From positions 1-50,868 of the forward strand of contig CACYRS010000017.1 in assembly GCA_902776935.1 (NCBI GenBank): a stretch of DNA of 50,868 bases. The letters run 5' to 3'. The position numbers were made by a program, and so were the translations under genes. This document shows positions 15,214 to 24,205 of this stretch, one piece after another (positions within the stretch are counted from its first letter, which is position 1; each line of letters opens with the position of its first letter). The notes beneath the pieces were generated by a model. It had not been told where the DNA came from. It was given only the letters and a program-made list of their open reading frames with translations, and searched no databases. The stretch comes from an uncultured Prevotellaceae bacterium. GTDB lineage: Bacteria > Bacteroidota > Bacteroidia > Bacteroidales > Bacteroidaceae.

Positions 15214-16387
15214 GATTATAATCTATATTAGGTTTTTTAATTATGCTATCCATCAATACGGCAATGGCACCATCGCCAGTAACATTACAGGCTGTGCCGA
15301 AAGAGTCCATAGCTATGTAAAGCGCTATGATGAGAGCCTGGGCATCGGGATTGAAGCCCAACACACCAGCCAACGGGCCGAGAGCAGCCATTACGGCACC
15401 TCCAGGAACACCAGGTCCCGCCACCATACAGATGCCCAGAAGCATGATAAAATGGAGGAACAGGGGGAAGTCGTGAGGCAGTCCCTCAATGAAGCATACC
15501 GTGAGGGCACAACACGTAATCTTCATCATTGAGCCCGACATATGGATTGTGGCACACAGCGGAACAGTAAAAGCAGCAACCTCATCGCTTACCCCATTCA
15601 TTATCGAGCGACGAAGTGTGACGGGTATTGTAGCTGCACTCGACGAAGTGCCTAAGGCGGTAAAATATGCCGGCAACATGTTTATCAGCAGTTTCAGCGG
15701 ATTTCGGTGCGAGAAACCTCCAGCAATAAGGAACTCGTATATTAATATAATAATGTGTAGGGCGAAGATCACACAGATAATCTTCGCAAATACAAGCAGG
15801 ATATGATAGGCCTCGCCAGTGAATGTCATGCCAACGAAGATGCCGAAGATATAAAGTGGCAGAAGAGGGATGATGGCAGTAGATATCGCCTTTGATATAA
15901 TCTCACGGAACTCAGAGAACCCCTTCTTCAGAGCCATAGAGTCGGTATAGGCAATGCCGATACCCATAAGGAAGGCAAACACCAAAGCAGCCATCACATC
16001 GAGAATGGCAGGTATCTGAACCATGAAGTAAGGCTGTAGCTCCTCCACCTTCTGCACTTCAGTGGCAGCCTGAGCATCGACCATCGAGGGAAAAAAGAGA
16101 GAACCGGTGCCGTAAGCCAGCAATCCTGCAAGAATGGTGTCAAGGTATGCTACGCCAACTGTCCAGAGAAGCAACTTCCCTGCCGACCGTCCAATATCTG
16201 ATATTGCAGGAGCCACGAGACCTATGATGATAAGAGGGATAAGAAACCCTAGAAACTGACTGAATACATAATTAAAAGTGATAAACACCCGTACAAACCC
16301 TGCTGTCAGGAAGTTGCCTGCCACCACACCAAGGATGATGGCGATAATAATCCGAGGCAGTAGCCCTATATTCTTTATTCTCTTCAT
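15206..16387 (-). CDS. Dicarboxylate/amino acid:cation symporter (DAACS/SDF family)
   Basis: A polytopic protein of about 393 residues with about eight helices. It has the family's serine-rich re-entrant loop (ALGTSSSAATIPVTL) and the later MDSFGTACNVTGDGAIAVL motif that forms the substrate and sodium site. It imports aspartate, glutamate, serine or C4-dicarboxylates with sodium or protons. I place the start at the ATG at 16387 (MKRIKNIGL), because a perfect -7 box overlaps the codons of the longer reading that begins at 16417. The resulting message would be almost leaderless. Its coupling with adenine deaminase is unexplained; no purine transporter signature is visible. Confidence 0.88.
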   Translation of the reverse strand: MKRIKNIGLLPRIIIAIILGVVAGNFLTAGFVRVFITFNYVFSQFLGFLIPLIIIGLVAPAISDIGRSAGKLLLWTVGVAYLDTILAGLLAYGTGSLFFPSMVDAQAATEVQKVEELQPYFMVQIPAILDVMAALVFAFLMGIGIAYTDSMALKKGFSEFREIISKAISTAIIPLLPLYIFGIFVGMTFTGEAYHILLVFAKIICVIFALHIIILIYEFLIAGGFSHRNPLKLLINMLPAYFTALGTSSSAATIPVTLRRSIMNGVSDEVAAFTVPLCATIHMSGSMMKITCCALTVCFIEGLPHDFPLFLHFIMLLGICMVAGPGVPGGAVMAALGPLAGVLGFNPDAQALIIALYIAMDSFGTACNVTGDGAIAVLMDSIIKKPNIDYNHE

Positions 16388-16394
16388 ACGGGCA

Positions 16395-16402
16395 CAAAGA
16401 TA
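16395..16402 (-). promoter_or_regulatory. Symporter operon promoter, -7 box TATCTTTG
   Basis: Minus-strand TATCTTTG ends only 7 nt before the symporter ATG at 16387. This decides the start codon and implies a leader of zero to a few nucleotides. Confidence 0.7.
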
Positions 16403-16445
16403 GTAAAAAATATCCAAAAGCGCTTGCTATTTCGAAAAAAAAGAG

Positions 16446-16453
16446 TACCTTTG
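16446..16453 (+). promoter_or_regulatory. Promoter of the DUF1846 gene, -7 box TACCTTTG
   Basis: TACCTTTG is a perfect -7 box, with CTTG upstream at about 20 nt. It is divergent from the symporter promoter, their -7 boxes being about 43 bp apart. Confidence 0.75.
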
Positions 16454-16478
16454 CATGCAAAAATTAAAATAAGACACA

Positions 16479-17942
16479 ATGAAAATAGGTTTCGACAACG
16501 AGAAATACCTCAAAATTCAGAGTGAACATATCCGTGAGCGCATAGCACAGTTTGACGGGAAGCTGTATATGGAGCTTGGCGGAAAGTTGTTCGACGATCA
16601 CCATGCATCGCGAGTGCTGCCAGGGTTCAAACCCGACTCCAAGCTGCGTATGTTAGCTCAGTTGAGAGACAGCATCGAGATAATCATCGTGGTGAATGCC
16701 GAAGACATCGAGAAGAACAAGGTAAGAGCCGACCTCGGCATCACATACGATGAAGACGCACTGCGACTGCGCGATGAGTTTATGAACCGTAGCTTCATGG
16801 TGGGAAGTATCGTCATCACCCACTATAACGGTCAGCACGCTGCCGATCAGTTCCGTCACCGTCTGGAAAGAATGGGAATAAAGTCATATATCCACTACCC
16901 TATCGATGGATATCCACATAACGTGGAGCTCATTGCCAGCGACGAGGGATTCGGAATGAACGACTTCGTAGAGACTACCCGTCCACTGGTAATCGTTACA
17001 GCACCTGGTCCTGGAAGCGGCAAGATGGCAACATGCCTCTCGCAGCTTTACAATGAGAACAAACGAGGTGTGAGAGCCGGATATGCTAAGTTTGAGACCT
17101 TCCCCGTATGGAGTCTGCCACTGAAGCACCCAGTTAACATCGCCTATGAGGCAGCCACTGCCGACCTCAACGATGTGAACATGATCGACCCCTTCCATCT
17201 GGAGGCATACGGCAAGACAGCGGTAAACTACAACCGCGACGTAGAGATATTCCCCGTGCTGAACGCCCTCTTCGAGGGTATCTATGGCGAGAATCCATAT
17301 AAATCGCCCACAGACATGGGAGTGAACATGATTGGATTCTGTATCTCCGATGACGAGGTGTGCTGCGATGCTTCAAAGAATGAGATCATCCGCCGATTCT
17401 ATGCAGCTACAAACAAATTAGCTGATGGTGCTGACAATGAGAACGAGGTGAGCAAGATACGCATGCTCTTTAATCAGGCAAAGATATCAACAGCTTATAG
17501 AAGAGTTACCACAGCGGCTTATGAAAAGAAGATCGAGACAGGCCACTCTGCCTCAGCCATAGAACTTGAAGACGGAACTATCATCACCGCCAAGTCATCA
17601 CCACTGTTGGGATGCAGCGCTGCACTTATACTAAATGCGACGAAATACCTTGCTGGTATCGACCACGAGGCAAAGCTGATACCGCAAAGTCTTATAGAAC
17701 CTGTTCAGAAGACGAAGACAGAGTATCTGGGAGCCAAGAACCCACGTCTGCATACTGATGAGGTGTTGGTGGCCCTTAGTGTGCTCTCTACCCATGACGA
17801 TAACTGTAGGATGGCTTTGGAGCAGTTGCCGAAGCTACGTGATTGCCAAGTACACTCTACAGTGATGCTCAGCGAGGTCGACAGGAAGATATTCAAAAAG
17901 CTGGGTTGCGGACTGACCTGCGACCCTGTAAGGAAGAAATAA
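16479..17942 (+). CDS. DUF1846 family protein
   Basis: A 487-residue cytoplasmic protein that I recognise as DUF1846, a conserved family of unknown biochemical role found in Firmicutes, Bacteroidetes and others. Typical features are the opening GFDNEKYLKIQSEHIRERI, VTAPGPGSGKMATCLSQLY (about 168-186, a P-loop-like GPGSGK) and LNATKYLAGIDHEAKLI in the second half. Structures of relatives show nucleotide-binding-like folds, but no activity is established as far as I know. It has its own promoter and a strong terminator, so it stands alone. No neighbour gives a clue to its substrate. Confidence 0.88.
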   Translation: MKIGFDNEKYLKIQSEHIRERIAQFDGKLYMELGGKLFDDHHASRVLPGFKPDSKLRMLAQLRDSIEIIIVVNAEDIEKNKVRADLGITYDEDALRLRDEFMNRSFMVGSIVITHYNGQHAADQFRHRLERMGIKSYIHYPIDGYPHNVELIASDEGFGMNDFVETTRPLVIVTAPGPGSGKMATCLSQLYNENKRGVRAGYAKFETFPVWSLPLKHPVNIAYEAATADLNDVNMIDPFHLEAYGKTAVNYNRDVEIFPVLNALFEGIYGENPYKSPTDMGVNMIGFCISDDEVCCDASKNEIIRRFYAATNKLADGADNENEVSKIRMLFNQAKISTAYRRVTTAAYEKKIETGHSASAIELEDGTIITAKSSPLLGCSAALILNATKYLAGIDHEAKLIPQSLIEPVQKTKTEYLGAKNPRLHTDEVLVALSVLSTHDDNCRMALEQLPKLRDCQVHSTVMLSEVDRKIFKKLGCGLTCDPVRKK

Positions 17943-17945
17943 AAA

Positions 17946-17967
17946 AATCGGGCTAAGTGGCCCGATT
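17946..17967. terminator. Bidirectional terminator between DUF1846 gene and nadK
   Basis: AATCGGGC and GCCCGATT form an 8-bp stem with a 6-nt loop. A T-run follows on each strand (eight T on plus counting the stem end, seven on minus), so both converging genes can end here. Confidence 0.9.
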
Positions 17968-17971
17968 TTTT

Positions 17972-18856
17972 TTATCTTGTATCAGCTCCCCACATCATCT
18001 TTTCGCGCAGGGTGTTGAAATAACGGTGATCAGAACGCTTCACCACCTTCACATCATACGGAGCACGACGAAGGGTAATTTTCGTGCCCTCCTTACATTT
18101 CTCAGAGCGTCCGTCAATAGCTACAAGGAAATTATGGCTACGGCTCTCAACATCGAGCTCTACAACAGCAGAGTCAGGGATAACGATAGGACGCACATTG
18201 AGTGAATGAGGAGCAACTGCAGTCATCGAGAACACCTTTGTGCCAGGCACGATGATAGGTCCGCCATTGGAGAGCGAATAAGCCGTAGAACCAGTAGGAG
18301 TAGACACCACGAGACCGTCAGCCTGATAGGTATTGAGATACTGGCCGTTGATATTGGCGCGGATACTTATCATCGATGCAGTGTCGCGCTTCAGGATAGC
18401 CACATCGTTGAGAGCATAGCTGAAATCACCAAGAGGATTTCCATCGGCCTCAACCTGGATAAGAGCTCTTGACTCGATGGCAAAGTCATCCTGTGCCAGG
18501 GCATCAATGCAGTGTTCTATGTCATCGGGGCTGATATCAGCAAGGAATCCCAAACGCCCCATATTGACGCCGAGGATTGGGATATCCTTATGCCCTACGC
18601 GGCTCGCTGCCTTAAGGAACGTACCGTCGCCACCCATGGAGATGACAAAGTCGGTATCGAAGTCATCACCGGTAAAAACCTTGGTGGCATTGACACTTAG
18701 ACGCTGATTGTCTTTCAAGAAGTAATAGTACTCCATGTCGACATAGAGCTCCGCATCGTGGTTGGCGATACAAGAGAGCACCTTCTGGATGCTGGCGGAT
18801 TTACGGGCCTGATAGATATTGCCGAAAAGGGCGAATCTGAGTCTGCGATGTTCCAT
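17972..18856 (-). CDS. nadK: NAD kinase
   Basis: The enzyme phosphorylates NAD to NADP with ATP. Evidence: the diagnostic GGDGTFLKAA motif in the first third, followed by GVNMGRLGFLADIS, the ALNDVAI segment, and GSTAYSLSNGGPI in the second half, all hallmarks of NadK/PpnK. From the ATG at 18856 (MEHRRLRFALFGN) the protein has 294 residues, a normal length. A longer reading from 18895 is rejected because the -7 box at 18875-18882 lies inside it. It converges on the DUF1846 gene and is divergent from the DJ-1 gene. Confidence 0.95.
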   Translation of the reverse strand: MEHRRLRFALFGNIYQARKSASIQKVLSCIANHDAELYVDMEYYYFLKDNQRLSVNATKVFTGDDFDTDFVISMGGDGTFLKAASRVGHKDIPILGVNMGRLGFLADISPDDIEHCIDALAQDDFAIESRALIQVEADGNPLGDFSYALNDVAILKRDTASMISIRANINGQYLNTYQADGLVVSTPTGSTAYSLSNGGPIIVPGTKVFSMTAVAPHSLNVRPIVIPDSAVVELDVESRSHNFLVAIDGRSEKCKEGTKITLRRAPYDVKVVKRSDHRYFNTLREKMMWGADTR

Positions 18857-18874
18857 ATTACTTCGTTTTGGGTG

Positions 18875-18882
18875 CAAAAATA
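18875..18882 (-). promoter_or_regulatory. nadK promoter, -7 box TATTTTTG
   Basis: Minus-strand TATTTTTG fits TAnnTTTG and ends 18 nt before the nadK start at 18856. It decides that start. Confidence 0.7.
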
Positions 18883-18925
18883 CAAAAAAAGACACAGATT
18901 ACACAGATTATCGCAGATTTTTTGC

Positions 18926-18933
18926 TATCTTTG
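18926..18933 (+). promoter_or_regulatory. DJ-1 gene promoter, -7 box TATCTTTG
   Basis: Perfect -7 box 29 nt before the ATG at 18963. It could also serve ispD and recG, which follow closely. Confidence 0.75.
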
Positions 18934-18962
18934 CGGTCAGAAAACCAATAAAATATTAAGAT

Positions 18963-19535
18963 ATGGCAAAAGTTTATGTATTCTTAGCAGACGGCTTCGA
19001 GGATGTCGAGGCGCTGATTCCCATCGACGTGCTGCGTCGTGGAGGTGTGGAGGTTGTAACTGTTAGCACTACGGAGTTTCCTCTGGTAGAGTCGGCTCAC
19101 GGAGTGAATATCGAGGCAGACATACAGTTCGAACAGGCTGACTATCAGGATGCCGACCTGCTGATGTTGCCCGGTGGTATGCCAGGAGCAAGCAATCTCT
19201 TTGAGCATGAGGGAGTTTGCAAGGCTGTATGCGACCAGTTTACTGCAGGCAAGAAGGTGGCAGCGATATGTGCTGCTCCGGCAGTGGTTCTCGCACAGCT
19301 GGGTATCCTCGACGGAAAGAAGGCTACATGCTACCCCGGATTCGACAAGACTCTGGCAGAGGCAGGAGCAACATATACCGGCGACCTCGTGACAGTGGAT
19401 GGCAATATCACTACTGGTGAGGGACCTGCCGCTGCATTCCCATATGCGTATGAGCTGTTGACTCAGCTTGTTGACAAGAAGACCTCTGACCAGATAGCAG
19501 AAGGAATGAGATTTAAGCACTTGATGGGTAAATAA
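18963..19535 (+). CDS. DJ-1/PfpI family protein
   Basis: A 190-residue cytoplasmic protein with the DJ-1 layout: [11 protein letters not shown] with Glu16 as the conserved acidic partner, [11 protein letters not shown] (67-76) and the nucleophile elbow [11 protein letters not shown] with Cys103. The ending with [20 protein letters not shown] is typical of the DJ-1/YajL branch and not of the protease-like PfpI branch. Family roles include protection against oxidative and carbonyl stress; the exact chemistry is debated. It lies 13 nt upstream of ispD. Confidence 0.92.
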   Translation: MAKVYVFLADGFEDVEALIPIDVLRRGGVEVVTVSTTEFPLVESAHGVNIEADIQFEQADYQDADLLMLPGGMPGASNLFEHEGVCKAVCDQFTAGKKVAAICAAPAVVLAQLGILDGKKATCYPGFDKTLAEAGATYTGDLVTVDGNITTGEGPAAAFPYAYELLTQLVDKKTSDQIAEGMRFKHLMGK

Positions 19536-19548
19536 AAATAAAGATAAG

Positions 19549-20226
19549 GTGAGTGACTACATTATTGTGGTGGCAGGAGGTAAGGGACTGCGGATGGGGA
19601 GTGATACCCCTAAGCAGTTTCTGCCTATTGGCGGCAAACCGGTGCTGATGCGCACATTGGAGAGATTCAGGGAGTATTCTGACGATCTGCAGATTATCCT
19701 TGTGTTGCCAGAGGCACAGCAGGAGTATTGGCAGGAGCTATGCAAGAAATACGACTTCAAGGTGGAGTATCTGTTGGCCAATGGAGGACATACACGATTC
19801 CACTCCGTACAGAACGGCCTCGCACTTGTGCCTGACAATGCAGAAGGAGTAGTAGGTATACACGATGGCGTTCGCCCATTTCCAAGTATCGGCGTAATCC
19901 GCAATTGCTACGAGACAGCTCGCATTGCCAAGGCAGTAATACCTGTTATCCCCGTCGTCGAAACAGTGCGCCATTTGAATAATGATGATTCTATGACGGT
20001 GCCAAGGAATGAGTATCGTCTGGTGCAGACACCACAGACATTCGACATTCAGTTGCTGAAAGCTGCTAACCACCAGCCTTACAACGACGGATTTACCGAC
20101 GACGCATCAGTAGTTGAAAGCTATGGTCATAAGATAACTCTGGTGGAGGGCAATCGCGAAAACATCAAGATCACCACCCCATACGACATCACCGTAGCCG
20201 AGGCAATAATCAACATTAAATCCTAA
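19549..20226 (+). CDS. ispD: 2-C-methyl-D-erythritol 4-phosphate cytidylyltransferase
   Basis: The 225-residue enzyme transfers CMP to methylerythritol 4-phosphate in the non-mevalonate isoprenoid pathway. Recognisable elements are the glycine-rich [18 protein letters not shown] (7-24), IHDGVRPF and [13 protein letters not shown], then FTDDASVVE in the substrate site. The reading frame starts with GTG at 19549 (VSDYIIVV, read as Met). No ATG lies at a suitable place, and the start just before the conserved YIIVVAGG strand fits the family. It is followed one nucleotide later by recG. Confidence 0.95.
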   Translation: MSDYIIVVAGGKGLRMGSDTPKQFLPIGGKPVLMRTLERFREYSDDLQIILVLPEAQQEYWQELCKKYDFKVEYLLANGGHTRFHSVQNGLALVPDNAEGVVGIHDGVRPFPSIGVIRNCYETARIAKAVIPVIPVVETVRHLNNDDSMTVPRNEYRLVQTPQTFDIQLLKAANHQPYNDGFTDDASVVESYGHKITLVEGNRENIKITTPYDITVAEAIINIKS

Positions 20227-20227
20227 A

Positions 20228-22321
20228 TTGAACATTCTCGATCAGGATATCATGTACTTGCCTGGGGTTGGCCCTAACCGCAAGAAGATGCTGAGCAACG
20301 AACTCGGCATAGAGACCTATGGTGAACTGTTGGAGTATTATCCTTATAAGTACGTTGACCGTTCGAAGGTATACAAGATACACGAACTTACAGGCGACAT
20401 GCCTTTTGTGCAGGTGGTTGGGCATATCCTGAGTTTCGAGACCTTCCCCATGGGAGCACGAAAGGAACGAGTGGTGGCACATTTTACCGACGGTACGGCG
20501 ATATGTGACCTCACATGGTTTAATGGCGGCAAATACGCCAAGCAAAACTACAGGATAGGTACTGAATATCTTGTTTTCGGCAAACCCACTGTCTTCAACA
20601 ACCGCATAAACTTCACACACCCCGACCTCGACGACGCCGCAAAGACAGACCTCTCGACGATGGGACTCCAACCTTACTACAACACTACGGAGAAGATGAA
20701 GAAGAGCGGTCTGAACTCACGTGCCATCGAACGTCTTACGAAGACACTCATCGAGAAGCTCCCCACCCTGCCGGAGACCCTGCCCGACTTCCTTATTGCC
20801 GAGAAACATCTGATGGGCAGAGACGAGGCCTTCCGTAATGTGCACTATCCACAGAATGCCAAAGACCTGGAACGGGCAAGGCTGAGGCTGAAATTCGAGG
20901 AGCTCTTCTACGTACAACTTAATATACTAAGGTATGCGAGCGACCAGAGACAGAAATACAGAGGATATGTATTCTCGCAGGTAGGAGAAACATTTAACAC
21001 CTTCTACCACAACTATTTACCCTTCCCTCTGACAGAAGCCCAGAAACGGGTGATCCGAGAGATACGCAAGGATATGGGCAGCGGCCGCCAGATGAACCGT
21101 CTGTTGCAAGGAGATGTAGGCTCCGGCAAGACCCTCGTGGCACTGATGACGATGCTTATCGCCATCGACAATGGGTATCAGGCATGTATCATGGCGCCAA
21201 CGGAGATACTCGCAGAACAGCATCTGCAAACCATCATGACATTCCTTAAGGATATGGACCTGAGGGTGGCGCTGCTTACGGGTATCGTCAAGGGCAAACG
21301 CCGACAAGAGGTGCTCGACGGATTACTCGACGGCACAATACATATTCTCGTAGGTACCCACGCAGTGATAGAAGACACTGTACAGTTTGCACGATTAGGA
21401 TTTGTGGTTGTAGATGAGCAGCACCGCTTTGGTGTGGCCCAGCGAGCCAAGTTATGGAGCAAAAGTATCAATCCTCCACATGTGCTCGTGATGACAGCTA
21501 CACCTATCCCCAGGACACTGGCGATGACACTTTACGGCGATCTCGACGTAAGTGTGATAGACGAGCTTCCACCAGGCAGAAAACCCGTAAGAACCACCCA
21601 TGTCTTCGATACCGGTATGACATCGCTCTACGAAGGCATCCGTCAGCAGATAAACGAAGGCAGGCAGATATATATCGTCTTCCCCCTCATCGAAGAGAGC
21701 GAGAAATCCGACCTGAAGAATCTCGAAGACGGCTTTGAGGTGTTACGACAGGCATTCCCAGAGTTCCGACTCAGTAAGGTTCACGGACGGATGAAGCCTA
21801 AGGACAAGGAAGATGAGATGCAGAGATTCGTAAGCGGAGAGACACAGATACTTGTGGCTACGACGGTGATAGAGGTGGGAGTGAATGTGCCCAATGCCTC
21901 TGTGATGGTAATCCTCGATGCCCAGCGCTTCGGACTCTCGCAGCTGCATCAGCTGAGAGGTCGCGTAGGACGAGGTGCAGACCAGAGTTTCTGTATTCTT
22001 GTGACTCCATTCAAACTCAGCGAGGATACACGTAAGCGAATCGATATAATGTGTGACACCAACGACGGATTCCGTATTGCCGAAGCCGACCTAAAGCTAC
22101 GTGGTCCTGGCGACCTGGAAGGAACCCAGCAGAGCGGCATGGCCTTCGACCTGAAGATTGCAGATATAGCACGTGACGGACAATTGGTACAGATGGCTCG
22201 TGAAACGGCTCAACCCATCATCGAAGAAGACCCCACATGCTGTTCAGAGAAGTATGCCATACTGTGGAGAAGGCTACGAGAGATTCGTAAAACCAACATA
22301 AATTGGGCAGCAATTTCTTAA
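20228..22321 (+). CDS. recG: ATP-dependent DNA helicase RecG
   Basis: The 697-residue helicase remodels stalled forks and recombination intermediates. It has an N-terminal OB/wedge domain (about 1-250) and then the SF2 helicase core: Walker A GDVGSGKT, DEQH box VVDEQHRFG, motif III TATPIPRTLAM, motif VI QLHQLRGRVGRG. The C-terminal TRG-type element and GDLEGTQQSGM complete the family set. The frame opens with TTG at 20228 directly after the ispD stop; the first ATG is at 20252 (MYLPGVG). I prefer the TTG because, as I recall, relatives also carry a few residues before MYLPGVGP, but this is uncertain by eight codons. Confidence 0.95.
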   Translation: MNILDQDIMYLPGVGPNRKKMLSNELGIETYGELLEYYPYKYVDRSKVYKIHELTGDMPFVQVVGHILSFETFPMGARKERVVAHFTDGTAICDLTWFNGGKYAKQNYRIGTEYLVFGKPTVFNNRINFTHPDLDDAAKTDLSTMGLQPYYNTTEKMKKSGLNSRAIERLTKTLIEKLPTLPETLPDFLIAEKHLMGRDEAFRNVHYPQNAKDLERARLRLKFEELFYVQLNILRYASDQRQKYRGYVFSQVGETFNTFYHNYLPFPLTEAQKRVIREIRKDMGSGRQMNRLLQGDVGSGKTLVALMTMLIAIDNGYQACIMAPTEILAEQHLQTIMTFLKDMDLRVALLTGIVKGKRRQEVLDGLLDGTIHILVGTHAVIEDTVQFARLGFVVVDEQHRFGVAQRAKLWSKSINPPHVLVMTATPIPRTLAMTLYGDLDVSVIDELPPGRKPVRTTHVFDTGMTSLYEGIRQQINEGRQIYIVFPLIEESEKSDLKNLEDGFEVLRQAFPEFRLSKVHGRMKPKDKEDEMQRFVSGETQILVATTVIEVGVNVPNASVMVILDAQRFGLSQLHQLRGRVGRGADQSFCILVTPFKLSEDTRKRIDIMCDTNDGFRIAEADLKLRGPGDLEGTQQSGMAFDLKIADIARDGQLVQMARETAQPIIEEDPTCCSEKYAILWRRLREIRKTNINWAAIS

Positions 22322-22405
22322 TTTTCAGTAAGTTGATGAGTGTTAAAAAGACACAAATTATTGTTAACGAGCACAAGTTTCTGCATGTTTTTGGAATATT
22401 ATTAC

Positions 22406-22413
22406 TACCTTTG
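22406..22413 (+). promoter_or_regulatory. M23 peptidase promoter, -7 box TACCTTTG
   Basis: Perfect -7 box 44 nt before the ATG at 22458, with a TTTTTGG string in the -33 zone. Confidence 0.75.
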
Positions 22414-22457
22414 CAGCGAATTTTTCGCATTAGCGATATAAACTCTAACAAGGTAAA

Positions 22458-23411
22458 ATGATAAGAACCATTGCAAAATCTATATTATTAGCACTGATGT
22501 CGCTATCAGCCACCTCTATGCAGGCTCAGGATCTGTTAGCACGCCAGGCTCCCGTAGACAAGAAAATGAAGAAGGTTGATTCTGTTGCGCTCAACCGCCT
22601 TATATATCAGGAAATGCTCGAGAATCCCGCTGCAGATCTCTATGATGACTTCGGAAGCGAATCAACGCATTATATGGCATCTCATATGCCAGACACCGCA
22701 ACAATCGATCTTCGTGGTTTCTGCATGCCTACCTCAAGCCGCGTTATCACATCAAACTTCGGTGCCCGTTGGGGACGCCAACACAAAGGTCTCGATATCA
22801 AGGTGTATATCGGCGATACCATCCGTGCAGCGTTCTCAGGAAAGGTTCGCGTTGTAAAATATGAGGGACGTGGTTACGGAAAGTATGTTGTGATTCGCCA
22901 CTATAATGGTTTGGAGACATATTACGCCCACATGTCAAAGCAACTCGTAAGAGAGGGTGACGACATACGTGCCGGTGATCCTATCGGACTCGGAGGTAAC
23001 ACAGGACGTAGTACCGGTTCTCACCTACATTTCGAGACACGTATCTGTGGTGTAGCTATCAACCCAGCGGTGATGTTCGATTTCCGCAACCAGGACGTTG
23101 TCAGCGACTTCTGGACATACCGCCGTAGCAAGTATGCAGCCGAGTCGGCACAGGCAACACGTCTGCGCGGTGCTAATGCAAGCACTCATGGAAGCCGACT
23201 GGATACCGACGAGGATGACGATGAAGAGATGGCTATAGCAGCTCCTGAAGCATCATTCGCACCTGAGGTTCACTTCCACAAGGTGAAGAAGGGTGAGACA
23301 CTTCAAAGCATTGCCAAGAAGCGCGGTATGAGCATCGACGCACTATGTAAACTGAACCACATCGGCAAGAACATCCGCCTGATGCCTGGTCAGATTCTGA
23401 AATACAATTAA
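22458..23411 (+). CDS. Exported M23 metallopeptidase with C-terminal LysM domain
   Basis: The 317-residue protein has a signal peptide ending SMQAQ (20-24). An M23 (lysostaphin/NlpD) domain spans about 85-212, with His109 and Asp113 in RQHKGLD, His158 in YYAHMS and the HxH His189/His191 in GSHLHFE. A LysM domain follows at about 271-317. All zinc and catalytic residues are present, so it is probably an active peptidoglycan endopeptidase, not a degenerate EnvC-type activator. The linker (about 205-268) is acidic, with a DEDDDEE run. It would act in the periplasm in wall remodelling; the elongasome operon lies just downstream. Confidence 0.92.
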   Translation: MIRTIAKSILLALMSLSATSMQAQDLLARQAPVDKKMKKVDSVALNRLIYQEMLENPAADLYDDFGSESTHYMASHMPDTATIDLRGFCMPTSSRVITSNFGARWGRQHKGLDIKVYIGDTIRAAFSGKVRVVKYEGRGYGKYVVIRHYNGLETYYAHMSKQLVREGDDIRAGDPIGLGGNTGRSTGSHLHFETRICGVAINPAVMFDFRNQDVVSDFWTYRRSKYAAESAQATRLRGANASTHGSRLDTDEDDDEEMAIAAPEASFAPEVHFHKVKKGETLQSIAKKRGMSIDALCKLNHIGKNIRLMPGQILKYN

Positions 23412-23461
23412 GGTAAAAAGAAGTAAGGATACGAAGGTCAGAATTGACCTATCTTAATTAC

Positions 23462-23512
23462 ATCACGGATTTATCAAAATTTTCGGGAGGAAAATATGAA
23501 TAAATCCGTGAT
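23462..23512 (+). terminator. Long two-part hairpin, terminator or regulatory element
   Basis: A perfect 13-bp stem (ATCACGGATTTAT at 23462-23474, complement at 23500-23512) encloses a second 6-bp stem (ATTTTC 23479-23484, GAAAAT 23490-23495) with loop GGGAG. TTTTT follows inside and after the stem end, so it may terminate the M23 transcript. It also covers the -33 zone of the next promoter at 23520. Confidence 0.6.
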
Positions 23513-23519
23513 TTTTCAT

Positions 23520-23527
23520 TATCTTTG
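23520..23527 (+). promoter_or_regulatory. Promoter before the IMP cyclohydrolase gene, -7 box TATCTTTG
   Basis: Perfect -7 box starting 7 nt after the hairpin at 23462-23512. It lies before both possible start codons but is too close to the first ATG in frame; it supports the ATG at 23567. Confidence 0.7.
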
Positions 23528-23566
23528 CACCCTAAAATGCATTTTTATAACGTTATAAAGAAAAAT

Positions 23567-24163
23567 ATGGCTGACAAAAAGAAGATTAAGACCGCATTGG
23601 TGTCGGTTTTCCACAAGGACGGACTTGACGAGTTGCTTAAGAAACTCAATGAAGAAGGCGTTAAGTTCCTTTCTACTGGTGGCACACAGAAGTTTATTGA
23701 GTCACTCGGTTATGAGTGTCAGAAGGTAGAGGATGTAACAACCTATCCATCTATCCTCGGAGGTCGTGTAAAGACATTGCATCCGAAGGTGTTCGGAGGT
23801 ATTCTGGGACGTCGTGAGAACGAAGGAGACCAGGAGCAGATGAAACAGTACGAGATACCTGAGATAGATCTCGTAATTGTAGACCTTTATCCGTTTGAGC
23901 AGACTGTTGCCAGCGGTGCTTCTGAGGAAGATATTATCGAGAAGATTGATATCGGCGGCATCTCACTGATCCGTGCAGGAGCAAAAAACTTCAACGATGT
24001 AGTGATTGTTCCCAGCAAGGCAGAATACAGTGTATTGCTTGATATCCTCAACGAGCAGGGAGCCGAGACGACAAAGACCCAACGCCGTATGTTCGCTACA
24101 CGTGCTTTCGGTGTAAGTTCACACTACGACACAGTCATCAATGCGTGGTTTGAGAAGAAGTAA
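23567..24163 (+). CDS. Stand-alone IMP cyclohydrolase domain (N-terminal part of PurH)
   Basis: From ATG 23567 the product has 198 residues and matches the N-terminal MGS-like domain of bifunctional PurH: KTALVSVFHKDGLDEL, FLSTGGTQKFI, LGGRVKTLHPKVFGGIL and DIGGISLIRAGAKNF are all typical. This domain closes FAICAR to IMP in the last step of purine synthesis. Full PurH is about 510 residues with an AICAR transformylase domain after it. Here the frame ends with a clean stop (…INAWFEKK) at the domain border, and the next gene, mreB, begins 42 nt later. It is probably a split enzyme with the transformylase elsewhere in the genome, though loss of that domain is possible. Confidence 0.88.
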   Translation: MADKKKIKTALVSVFHKDGLDELLKKLNEEGVKFLSTGGTQKFIESLGYECQKVEDVTTYPSILGGRVKTLHPKVFGGILGRRENEGDQEQMKQYEIPEIDLVIVDLYPFEQTVASGASEEDIIEKIDIGGISLIRAGAKNFNDVVIVPSKAEYSVLLDILNEQGAETTKTQRRMFATRAFGVSSHYDTVINAWFEKK

Positions 24164-24171
24164 TCATAAAG

Positions 24172-24200
24172 ATTAAAGTTCAAAGTTCAAAGTTTAAAGT
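24172..24200 (+). repeat. Dispersed repeat of AAAGTTC units, copy 1
   Basis: The spacer before mreB is AAAGTTCAAAGTTCAAAGT followed by TTAAAGT. A similar string precedes purD at 41070-41101. No Shine-Dalgarno sequence is seen in either. Confidence 0.6.
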
Positions 24201-24205
24201 AAATA

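Noticed and set aside
13585-15231. A 548-codon open frame on the plus strand, antisense to adenine deaminase
   Set aside because: It mirrors the ade gene, which has full family motifs; the antisense product has no recognisable domain and unusual composition (many His, Thr, Ser).
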